DNA of 64,000 nucleotides. Origin: Elusimicrobia bacterium RIFOXYA2_FULL_47_53. GTDB lineage: Bacteria; Elusimicrobiota; Endomicrobiia; Endomicrobiales; XYA2-FULL-47-53. The stretch spans positions 56,563-120,562 of the forward strand of contig MGVE01000018.1 in the NCBI GenBank assembly GCA_001800315.1, read 5' to 3'. Of the stretch, positions 30,004-37,914 are shown in pieces. Position 1 is the first letter of the stretch. Each line of letters begins with the position of its first letter. Below the pieces are notes generated by a model. It searched no databases and had not been told where the DNA came from. It was given only the letters and a program-made list of their open reading frames with translations. Made by a program: the position numbers and the translations under genes.

Positions 30004-31684
30004 AGATCAACAGGGTGTTGAAAATATTGCCAGGAAGGAAGACGCGGGCGAAGAAATGGGCATGGGTGAACTGCTGGGCCAGGATGTGAAGGTTGAGGAG
30101 GGAAAAACTATCGCGGCAAGGGTCGTGGCCCAAACCGACGACGGTTTTCTTGTTGACCTAGGTCTTAAATCCGAGGGCCTGATACCGAAAAGCGAAATAG
30201 ACACGCCGGCAATAAAAAAAGAAGTGGTTGTGGGCGCGACGGTTCCGGTTTTCGTGGTTGCTCTGCACGGCGAGAACGGCCATCCGGTCGTCTCTTACAA
30301 AAAGGTCAGGGAGTCGGCCGCCTTTGAAAGGCTTGCCGAAAATTTTCAGAGCGGCGCTATGGTTAAGGGCGCGATAGTTTCCAAGGTCAAGGGCGGTTTT
30401 ATCGTTGACATCGGGACAAACGCTTTCCTTCCGCTTTCCCAGCTGGAGCTTAGGCCGCCGAAAGATGTTGATTCATACATAGGCAAGAGCTTTGAGTTTA
30501 CCATATCGGAATTCAACAGGCAGCAGAAAAACATAGTGGTCTCGCGGCGCAAAATGCTTGAGGAAGCGCAGAAAGAGAATAAGCTTAAAACTTTGTCGGC
30601 GCTTGCCGTCGGCCAGTCTGTGGAAGGGGTTGTGACCAATATAACCGACTTCGGCGCTTTTGTTGATATCGGCGGCGTGGAAGGCCTGGTGCATATAAGC
30701 GACATAGCATGGCAGCACACGAAAAAAGTTTCCGACGCGCTCAAAAACGGCCAGAAAGTGAATGTCAAGGTTCTTAAAATTGACAAGGAAAAGGGCAAGA
30801 TCTCTCTGGGCATTAAACAGCTTGTGGAACGCCCATGGCTGAAAGCGAAAGAGAAATATCCCGTGGGTTCTGTCGTAAAGGGAAAGGTTGCTTCAATTAC
30901 CGACTTCGGTGTTTTTGTAGAGCTTGAACCCGGCATTGAGGGCCTTCTGCACGGCACCGAGATCTCCTGGTCCGAGCGCAACCCGAAACTAAAAGACCTC
31001 TACAAGCCCGGTCAGGAAGTGGAGCTTAAAATAATCGGCTTGGACAGCGACGAGGAAAGGATCTCGCTTTCCCTGAAAAAAATGGGTCAAAATCCCTGGG
31101 AAGATGTGGCCAAACAGTTCCCGGCCGGATCTAAAATAAAGGGAGTTGTCTCGCACCTTACCCCGTTCGGGGCTTTTATTAAATTATCGGGCGGCATAGA
31201 GGGGCTTATTCATGTGTCCGATATGTCCTGGACAAAGAAAGTCCGCCACCCGCAGGATGTTTTAAAAGAAGGCGAGGAAGTGGAATGCGTGGTTCGCGAG
31301 ATAAATCTCAAAGACGAAAAAATTGCTCTCTCCATAAAACACCTTCATGAGGATCCGTTTAAAAAATTCGCCACGGGCAAAGTGGTTTCCGGAACCGTTA
31401 AGCGCATTGTGGATTTCGGCGCTTTCGTGGAAATTGAGGAAGGCATAGAGGCGCTGGTCCGGCTTTCCGAGATAAGCTTTGAGAAAATAGCGCATCCTTC
31501 CGAAGCTCTCAAGGTGGGCCAGAGCGTTGAAGCCAAAATAATAAAAAGCGATCTCGGGGACAAAAAAATTGACATCTCCATTAAAAAACTTGACAAAGAC
31601 AGAGAGCGCGAGCTTTTGAAGAAATATGTCAACAAGGGCGAGAAGCCTACCCTCGGCGATATTCTGGAAGCAGATGAAGAATAA
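29990..31684 (+). CDS. rpsA: 30S ribosomal protein S1 (multiple S1 repeats)
   Basis: Repeated S1 motifs, e.g. VVTNITDFGAFVDIGGVEGLVHISDIAW, VASITDFGVFVELEPGIEGLLHGTEISW. Confidence 0.95.
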   Translation: MEEVKDQQGVENIARKEDAGEEMGMGELLGQDVKVEEGKTIAARVVAQTDDGFLVDLGLKSEGLIPKSEIDTPAIKKEVVVGATVPVFVVALHGENGHPVVSYKKVRESAAFERLAENFQSGAMVKGAIVSKVKGGFIVDIGTNAFLPLSQLELRPPKDVDSYIGKSFEFTISEFNRQQKNIVVSRRKMLEEAQKENKLKTLSALAVGQSVEGVVTNITDFGAFVDIGGVEGLVHISDIAWQHTKKVSDALKNGQKVNVKVLKIDKEKGKISLGIKQLVERPWLKAKEKYPVGSVVKGKVASITDFGVFVELEPGIEGLLHGTEISWSERNPKLKDLYKPGQEVELKIIGLDSDEERISLSLKKMGQNPWEDVAKQFPAGSKIKGVVSHLTPFGAFIKLSGGIEGLIHVSDMSWTKKVRHPQDVLKEGEEVECVVREINLKDEKIALSIKHLHEDPFKKFATGKVVSGTVKRIVDFGAFVEIEEGIEALVRLSEISFEKIAHPSEALKVGQSVEAKIIKSDLGDKKIDISIKKLDKDRERELLKKYVNKGEKPTLGDILEADEE

Positions 31685-31704
31685 CGGGTGTTCTGAAAGA
31701 TACC

Positions 31705-31839
31705 CTTTTCTGCTGCAATAGCGGTCTTTGGCCAAAAAACGCGCGGCTCGGCAAGTTGCTCGGCTTGTGTATAGGCATACACGGCGCCTCGCAACTGTGC
31801 CGTTTTTGTCTCAAATACCGCTATTTCGCTGAGAAAAAG
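31705..31839. repeat. Long imperfect inverted repeat downstream of rpsA
   Basis: CTTTTCTGCTGCAATAGCGGTCTTTG...AAAAA...CGGC/AGTTGC...GTGTAT-AGGC-ATACAC...GCAACT/GCCG...TTTTT...CAAATACCGCTATTTCGCTGAGAAAAAG: paired arms over ~135 bp. Confidence 0.8.
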
Positions 31840-31879
31840 TATCATTCAGCCCACCCGTGAATGATATCCTAAACGGCAT
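31833..31879. repeat. Repeat R1, copy a (47 bp) with internal 9-bp inverted repeat TATCATTCA-N9-TGAATGATA
   Basis: GAAAAAGTATCATTCAGCCCACCCGTGAATGATATCCTAAACGGCAT, identical to 31948-31994. Confidence 0.95.
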
Positions 31880-31882
31880 GCC

Positions 31883-31927
31883 GGCCTGAAGGCGCTTCGC
31901 AATAATCCTGTATCTTTGGGTGGATGG
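31883..31927. repeat. Repeat R2, copy a (45 bp)
   Basis: GGCCTGAAGGCGCTTCGCAATAATCCTGTATCTTTGGGTGGATGG; one mismatch to 32073-32117. Confidence 0.95.
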
Positions 31928-31947
31928 GGAAGCAATGGAATTGAAGC

Positions 31948-31994
31948 GAAAAAGTATCATTCAGCCCACCCGTGAATGATATCCTAAACGGCAT
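31948..31994. repeat. Repeat R1, copy b (47 bp)
   Basis: Identical to 31833-31879. Confidence 0.95.
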
Positions 31995-32072
31995 ACAAGC
32001 CCGCCTTGTGATTCAATGGCGGGGACTCAGACAATCAAAGCTGGTAACTCTGAAAAATACGCGCTCATTGCG

Positions 32073-32117
32073 GGCCTGAAGGCGCTTTGCAATAATCCTG
32101 TATCTTTGGGTGGATGG
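32073..32117. repeat. Repeat R2, copy b (45 bp)
   Basis: GGCCTGAAGGCGCTTTGCAATAATCCTGTATCTTTGGGTGGATGG; one mismatch to 31883-31927. Confidence 0.95.
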
Positions 32118-32136
32118 AAAAGGCAGGGATGTTAAT

Positions 32137-32288
32137 TTGAGTCAGTTGAAAAAGTGTTTCAGACCGTCTTTGCGAGGAGTGCAACGACGAAGCAATCTTG
32201 TCGCTTCCTACGGAAAAGCGAGATTGCTTCTCTCCCTTCGGGAGATCGCAATGACAGGACATTTTTGAGGGTTTTTTAATTGACTCAA
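32137..32288. repeat. MITE-like dispersed repeat, copy 2 (both termini intact)
   Basis: Termini TTGAGTCAGTTGAAAAAG ... TTTTTTAATTGACTCAA; core TTTGCGAGGAGTGCAACGACGAAGCAATCTTG...GAGATTGCTTCTCTCCCTTCGGGAGATCGCAATGACAGGA. Confidence 0.9.
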
Positions 32289-32316
32289 TTTGTAATAACT
32301 TTGACGGAGATTATAA

Positions 32317-35109
32317 TTGAAGAGCATAAGCTTATCTAAGGTTGTTTTATGTATGAGCTTATGCTCTTTGTTTTTTTCCGTGTCCGTTCGCGGGGCGGTC
32401 ATAACAAAGCGTTATGACTGGGAGAAAAGCGAGGCCGCGAACTTTGACATCTACTATTACGGTTCGGCCGGCAAGAACCTTCTTCCCTACACTTCCGCGT
32501 ATTTGGCTAACGCGCGCAAAAGAGCCCAAAGAGTGTTTCCAAAGGCGCCGGCAAAGGCGCCTTTTTTTCTTTACAACAGCCACAACGATTTTGAGGAAAC
32601 AAACATCGTTGATATAGGCGAAGGGACAGGCGGAGTGACGGAGGCTTTCAAGAACCGTTTTCTTGTCGGGCACATGGGTTCCCAGCGCTACCTTGAGTAT
32701 GTCATAAGCCACGAATACATACACGAAATTGAATTTGAGTATTTTTTCACCGGCTTCTGGCGCTCCGCCAGGCTTGTAAAAATTATTCTCTACCCGATAT
32801 TTATTATGGAGGGGCTCTCCGAGTATTGTTCGGGCGATCTTGACAGCACGACCAGAGAGATGTATCTCCGAGACGCGGCGGTCTCCGGCCGGCTTTTTAA
32901 AATTCAACAGTTGTACAATTTCAGCCATGTCATGCCGCACCAGGTGACGCTCGCCTACAAGGAAAGCGAAGCATTTATGAGGTTTCTGGCGCAGGAATAC
33001 GGCGAAGACAAGCTTGCCAAAATTTTGGAAAGCTATAAAGACAAGTACGACCCGGACTCGGTTTTCTATGATGTCATAGGGACAAGCCTGGGAAAGCTGG
33101 ACAAGAAATTCCAGGAATACATGAGCTATAAATACAAAACCGCCGCGAAGGGCCTTGAGGAGCCCGAGAGCTACGGCACAAAAATAACCAGAGACGGGCC
33201 TTACCCGAGGTTTTTTGAAGGAGGGGTGCTGTCTCCCGACGGAGGGCGTCTCGCTTATATTTCCGATGAGCGGGGCCGAAAAGAGATTTACATTTATGAT
33301 ATGGCCTCAAAAAAGAAGAGCCGCCTGATAAGTCTGGCGTGCTCAATAAAGATAGAAAATATTCATTCGGACGGTTTTCCTCTGTCATTTTCGCAAAGCG
33401 GAAGGTATCTGGCCTTCTCGGCCGAGCGGCTTCAAAGGGATAACATATATATATATGATTTTAAGAGCCGCGAGCTCAAAGAGTTCGGGCCCGGAACTGA
33501 AAGCGTTTCTTCCCCGGTTTTTTCAAAAGATGAAAAAAAGGTGTATTTCGCGGGTCTAAAAGAAGGCTTTAAAAATATTTTTGAATACGAACTGGGTTCA
33601 GGCAATTTAGAGGCTCTGACGAACGGGGCTTATGATAAAACCGACCTTTCGCTTTCCCCTGACGGCGCAAGGCTGGTTTTTGCCGCTGAAAGGCGCTCCG
33701 CGGCTTCGCGAAGCGAATACGATCTGGCTCAGGTGGATATCGCTTCAAAAAACTTCGGATGGCTGACCGCTTATCCCGGGGATGAGCGCTGGCCTTCTTT
33801 CGCGCCGGACGGAACCATCTATTTTACTTCCGATACCGACGGCATCAGCGATATATATATGTTAAATGATAGCGGCTCAAGGCAGCGCATTACCAGAGTG
33901 CTTGGCGGCAACTTTTGCGCCTCTGTATCCAAAGACGGGAGCAAACTTGTTTTTTCATCGTTTAGAAACGGTTCTAAACATATATATGTAATGAGCCTTC
34001 CCGCCTCGCCTCTGCCCGGTGAGGTTATACCGGCCGCAAGCGATACTGTAAGCCCGCTGGCGCCGGTCAGCGCGGATTCCGCCTCGCCGTTACAGCCACG
34101 GGGTTTTCGCGCCCCGTTTTCCACGGACCTGTTTTTTCCCATGCTTTTCTATTCCTCCGTTGACGGCTTATATCTCGCGATGTATTACCAGGGCTCGGAT
34201 TTTCTTGGAAACCATCAGGTGCAGGCCATGTCAAGCTACGCCGGAGGCCCCGAATACCTTGACTACCAGGCCGCGTACGGATTTCTGAAATACAGGCCGA
34301 AGTTTTATATTACGGTGTCCGGAAACGAGTATTTTGAAGACAGCCTTATGAAAGTTAAAAAAAGAAATAACCTTCAGTCTCTTTCACTGAGCTATCCGCT
34401 AAACAGGTACGAGTCGGTCGGCATAGGCGCCTCAACTATTGAGAGGCTGGGCTATTATTCGGAACAGCCCTGGTCAAATTTCAGGTTGCGGGACAATTCA
34501 ATATCCGTTCAATACTCGCGCGATAACGCGGCCGGTCCCTATATGGAGGCGACGACGGGAAGCCGTCTGCTCCTGCGGGCTGATTTTTCCGATAAATACT
34601 GGGAGAGCGATTATACATACCAGAGTTTTGTCGCCGAAGGCCAGGCCTTTCTGCCGCTTTTCGGAGAAAATGTCCTGGCGGCAAGGATGTTTCTGGGCGA
34701 GAGCTTCGGGCCCAGCGCCGGTTATTTTAAACTCGGCGGTTTTGACAGGGTGAGGGGTTATTCTTCGGATTTGTCTGACGGTTATATCGGCAAAAAAATT
34801 ATCTTTTCCAATGTGGAATGGCGTTTCCCGATATTCTATAATATTAATTATCATATGTGGTATTTCCTGCCGGATTTCTACTTTAAAACAATGTACGGCG
34901 CGGTTTTCGCGGATTCGGGGCTTGCCTGGAACGACGACTATGAACTGCAAAAAATAACCAACGAGCAGGCCAGGGGCAGTTACGGCGTTTCGCTGAGGGT
35001 TCATACATTTATTCTGCAGACTTTCCCGCTACTTTTGAATTTCCAGCTGGCCCGCCGGTTTGAGGGGCCGCATTATGTGTTCTATTTCGCGACCGGCACG
35101 AATTTTTAG
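32317..35109 (+). CDS. Secreted/outer membrane fusion: HExxH peptidase-like domain + TolB-like beta-propeller + Omp85-type C-terminal barrel
   Basis: Signal-like N-terminus; VISHEYIHEIEFEY...IMEGLSEYCSGD (HExxH with downstream E); repeated propeller motifs (SPDGGRLAYISDERGRKEIYIYDM, SKDGSKLVFSSFRNGSKHIYVM); RVRGYSSD resembling the Omp85 VRGF/Y motif near the C-terminus. Confidence 0.75.
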   Translation: MKSISLSKVVLCMSLCSLFFSVSVRGAVITKRYDWEKSEAANFDIYYYGSAGKNLLPYTSAYLANARKRAQRVFPKAPAKAPFFLYNSHNDFEETNIVDIGEGTGGVTEAFKNRFLVGHMGSQRYLEYVISHEYIHEIEFEYFFTGFWRSARLVKIILYPIFIMEGLSEYCSGDLDSTTREMYLRDAAVSGRLFKIQQLYNFSHVMPHQVTLAYKESEAFMRFLAQEYGEDKLAKILESYKDKYDPDSVFYDVIGTSLGKLDKKFQEYMSYKYKTAAKGLEEPESYGTKITRDGPYPRFFEGGVLSPDGGRLAYISDERGRKEIYIYDMASKKKSRLISLACSIKIENIHSDGFPLSFSQSGRYLAFSAERLQRDNIYIYDFKSRELKEFGPGTESVSSPVFSKDEKKVYFAGLKEGFKNIFEYELGSGNLEALTNGAYDKTDLSLSPDGARLVFAAERRSAASRSEYDLAQVDIASKNFGWLTAYPGDERWPSFAPDGTIYFTSDTDGISDIYMLNDSGSRQRITRVLGGNFCASVSKDGSKLVFSSFRNGSKHIYVMSLPASPLPGEVIPAASDTVSPLAPVSADSASPLQPRGFRAPFSTDLFFPMLFYSSVDGLYLAMYYQGSDFLGNHQVQAMSSYAGGPEYLDYQAAYGFLKYRPKFYITVSGNEYFEDSLMKVKKRNNLQSLSLSYPLNRYESVGIGASTIERLGYYSEQPWSNFRLRDNSISVQYSRDNAAGPYMEATTGSRLLLRADFSDKYWESDYTYQSFVAEGQAFLPLFGENVLAARMFLGESFGPSAGYFKLGGFDRVRGYSSDLSDGYIGKKIIFSNVEWRFPIFYNINYHMWYFLPDFYFKTMYGAVFADSGLAWNDDYELQKITNEQARGSYGVSLRVHTFILQTFPLLLNFQLARRFEGPHYVFYFATGTNF

Positions 35110-35117
35110 GGGAAATT

Positions 35118-35789
35118 ATGAATGAATTAATAGCCGTGGTTGACGACGAAAAAGATATTTTAGAGCTGATCTCGGTAAACCTGAAAAAAAACGGTTTTAA
35201 GGCCAGGTTATTCCAGGACGGCTCCGGTTTTCTTAAGGCCGCGGAAAAAAACGCCCCGGCCCTGGCAATACTGGACCTCATGCTTCCCGACATGGACGGA
35301 TTTGAAATATGCCGGCGGATGAAAGGTAGCGCCGGCCTTTCTTCTATTCCCGTCATCATGCTTACGGCAAAATCGGAGGAAACCGATAAGGTTCTCGGGC
35401 TTGAACTTGGAGCCGACGATTACATGACCAAGCCGTTTTCGCCGAGGGAACTGGTGGCGCGGGTCAAGGCTGTTCTTCGCAGAAAAACTCCGGCCGCGCC
35501 CGCCTCTGACAGGGGCGCCTTTGTCATTGACAGGGAAAAATTTGAGGTCCGGTCGGAGGGCAAAAAGGTTGGCCTGACAACAACGGAATTTAAAATTCTT
35601 GAGCTCCTCGCGTCTAAAAGGGGTTTTGTGTTTTCCAGAGACAAAATTCTTGACGCCGTATGGGGCGGCGATATAGTAGTTACGGACAGGACGGTGGATG
35701 TTCATATAACGAACTTGCGCGATAAACTCGGGAAGGCCGGGGCCCTGATAAAAAACATCAGGGGTGTCGGCTATAAGCTGGAAGAATGA
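35118..35789 (+). CDS. phoB: Phosphate regulon response regulator (OmpR/PhoB family)
   Basis: Receiver (AVVDDEKDILELI, LDLMLPDMDGFEIC, MLTAKSEE, DDYMTKPF) and winged-helix output (LTTTEFKILELLASKRGFVFSRDKILDAVWG). Adjacent phoR/pst context. Confidence 0.88.
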   Translation: MNELIAVVDDEKDILELISVNLKKNGFKARLFQDGSGFLKAAEKNAPALAILDLMLPDMDGFEICRRMKGSAGLSSIPVIMLTAKSEETDKVLGLELGADDYMTKPFSPRELVARVKAVLRRKTPAAPASDRGAFVIDREKFEVRSEGKKVGLTTTEFKILELLASKRGFVFSRDKILDAVWGGDIVVTDRTVDVHITNLRDKLGKAGALIKNIRGVGYKLEE

Positions 35790-37513
35790 AAAAGACGCTG
35801 TTGTTTAAAATCTTTTCAGGCTATATTTTTATCACTCTCGCCCTTTCAGGCATGATAGTGGTTTTTTCGTTTAACACTATAAGGCAGTATTATATAAACT
35901 CGCTGACCGCGGAACTCGTGGATCTGTGCCGCGTCGCCGCTCCCCGCGCCGAGGCTTACCTTAAATCAAACGACAGAGGCGCGCTCAACAGGTATATTTC
36001 CGAGACGGGTGAAAGAATAAGCAAAAGGCTGACCATAGTTGATTCGGACGGCACGGTTCTGGCTGACTCGCAGAAAGACCCGGCTTCCATGGGCAATCAC
36101 AGGAACAGGCCCGAGATAGCCCAGGCTTTCGGCGGCGCGAGCGGAACGGCTATCCGTTTCAGCTCAACGGTGCAGGAAGAGATGCTCTATGTTGCCGTGC
36201 CGGTTTCCGGAGCCCGGGGCGGCAAAGCGGTGATAAGGGCCAGTATATACCTTAAAGATGTAAACAAGCTGCTCGCGGAGATAAGGCTGCGCATTATATA
36301 CGCGACCGGCGTAATTCTCGCGGTGTCGCTGTTCGGCGCGTTTCTTTTCTCAAAAAGCCTTTCAAGCCCGATTGAAAAACTCAAATACGCCGCGGGCAAA
36401 CTGGCCGGCGGAGATTTTAAGGCAAAAGTTGACGGCGTAAAAAGCGGCGAACTGGCGGGGCTCGCGGAGGGTTTTAACAATATGTCGGCTAAGATCAATG
36501 ATCTTTTTGCCGAACTATCAAAAAAACAGAACGAGTTAAACACAATAATTAATACGATACCGGAAGGCCTTTTCGTGGTGGATTCCGGCGGCAGGTTGAG
36601 CAGGTGCAACTCGGCTTTCAGGGCAATCGCCGCCAGCGAAAGCGCTGAAGGCAGGTTTTTATGGGAAGTGGCCCGCTCGGAAGGCCTGCGAGAGCTGGTT
36701 GAATCGGTTAAAGCGGAAGGCCGCGAAGGTTCCGGCGAAGTTGAGTTAAACGCCAAAACCTATCTCACCAGTGTTTCGCCCCTGGGCGCTTCGGGTGAAC
36801 TCGTGGCTGTAATGCACGATATAACCGATATTAAAAACCTTGAAAACAGGAAAAAGGAGTTCGTGGCCAATGTTTCGCATGAGCTTAAAACACCTCTTAC
36901 GGTAATAAAAGGTTTTGCTGAAACACTGGAAAGCGAGGTCAGCGAAAGCGGGCGGCGTTACCTGGATATTATCAGCGGGCATACGGACAGGCTTATAAAT
37001 ATCGTCAAAGATCTTCTGCTTCTCTCGGAACTTGAGGCAAAGGGTTTTGTTTTAAACGCCGAACCGGTGGACTTGAAAGTTCTGGCCTCCAATGTTGCGG
37101 GCATTTTTGAAAATGCCGCCAGAGAGAAGAATATCGCCTTGAAGCTGGAAATAAAATCAAACATCAGCGCCATTAAAGGCGATCCGTTCAAGCTGGAACA
37201 GGTTTTTACAAATCTTATTGATAACGCGATTAAGTATTCCGAGAAGGGCGAGGTGCTTGTCTCGCTTTTTCAGGACAAAACTCATACCATGATAACGGTT
37301 TCCGATAACGGCTTCGGCATTTCCGTTGAGAGCCTGCCGCATATTTTTGAAAGGTTTTATGTGGCCGATAAGTCCCGCTCAAGAAAAGCCGGAGGAACGG
37401 GGCTTGGCCTTGCCATAGTTAAGCATATTGTTATGCTGCACAACGGCCATATAAGCGTGGAAAGCACGCCGCAGGTCGGTTCAAATTTTACCGTAACTCT
37501 TCCGCAGGGATAA
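35786..37513 (+). CDS. phoR: Sensor histidine kinase PhoR-like (HAMP, PAS, HisKA, HATPase)
   Basis: VANVSHELKTPLTVIKGFAETL, NLIDNAIKYSEKG, HIFERFYVADKSRSRKAGGTGLGLAIVKHIV. Confidence 0.88.
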   Translation: MKKTLLFKIFSGYIFITLALSGMIVVFSFNTIRQYYINSLTAELVDLCRVAAPRAEAYLKSNDRGALNRYISETGERISKRLTIVDSDGTVLADSQKDPASMGNHRNRPEIAQAFGGASGTAIRFSSTVQEEMLYVAVPVSGARGGKAVIRASIYLKDVNKLLAEIRLRIIYATGVILAVSLFGAFLFSKSLSSPIEKLKYAAGKLAGGDFKAKVDGVKSGELAGLAEGFNNMSAKINDLFAELSKKQNELNTIINTIPEGLFVVDSGGRLSRCNSAFRAIAASESAEGRFLWEVARSEGLRELVESVKAEGREGSGEVELNAKTYLTSVSPLGASGELVAVMHDITDIKNLENRKKEFVANVSHELKTPLTVIKGFAETLESEVSESGRRYLDIISGHTDRLINIVKDLLLLSELEAKGFVLNAEPVDLKVLASNVAGIFENAAREKNIALKLEIKSNISAIKGDPFKLEQVFTNLIDNAIKYSEKGEVLVSLFQDKTHTMITVSDNGFGISVESLPHIFERFYVADKSRSRKAGGTGLGLAIVKHIVMLHNGHISVESTPQVGSNFTVTLPQG

Positions 37514-37562
37514 ACCCGCCTCTGTCATTTCTGTTTAATATTCCGACGATGAATCTAATCTC

Positions 37563-37592
37563 AAACGCCCCGAAAAAAGGGCGTTTTTTTTT
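37563..37592 (+). terminator. Rho-independent terminator after phoR
   Basis: AAACGCCC-CGAAAAAA-GGGCGTTT followed by a T tract. Confidence 0.85.
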
Positions 37593-37632
37593 CTTAACAA
37601 ACATTTAACACTGCCTTTATATCCTCTTAACC
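37593..37632 (+). promoter_or_regulatory. Pho box upstream of pstS: four 7-bp direct repeats at 11-bp spacing
   Basis: CTTAACA (37593), TTTAACA (37604), CTTTATA (37615), CTTAACC (37626); -10-like TATACT at 37642-37647. Confidence 0.85.
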
Positions 37633-37659
37633 GTATTTGTTTATACTTATGGCAAATAA

Positions 37660-37914
37660 ATGAAACGAGAAATCGGGAGGCCCCGGTCAAGACAGGCGTT
37701 AGAGAAAGGTCGTTTTGTTGGCCGTTCAATGGTTTGATGTATTTAATACAAGAAGTTAACCGCTTAGGAAGAGGTGACGAGCCGGCCGCAAGGCCGGACA
37801 CAAGAGGAGAAACCTTAGGTTTCTCTGATTGGGAGCGTTCAAGCGTCAACAGCTTGAACAACTCAAAGAGTAAGCCCGAGCCTCCGGCAAGGGCGCGACT
37901 AAAAGGAGATTAAA
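37660..37914 (+). ncRNA. Candidate structured 5' leader of pstS
   Basis: About 250-nt untranslated region with consecutive hairpins CCGGCC-GCAA-GGCCGG (37782-37797), GAGAAACC-TTA-GGTTTCTC (37807-37825), GTTCAAGC-N7-GCTTGAAC (37837-37859). Confidence 0.5.

Noticed and set aside
31262-31845. Minus-strand ORFs (157 and 166 aa) spanning the rpsA 3' end and repeats
   Set aside because: Overlap rpsA and the long palindrome; no coding signature of their own.
31833-32117. CRISPR-like spaced repeats
   Set aside because: Only two copies of each repeat, unequal spacers, no cas genes nearby.
33440-33995. Several ATATATAT tracts
   Set aside because: They encode repeated Ile-Tyr in propeller blades (NIYIYD, DIYML, HIYVM), so they are explained by coding.
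37535-37861. 108-aa minus-strand ORF in the pstS leader
   Set aside because: Overlaps the phoR terminator, Pho box and leader hairpins; no domain.
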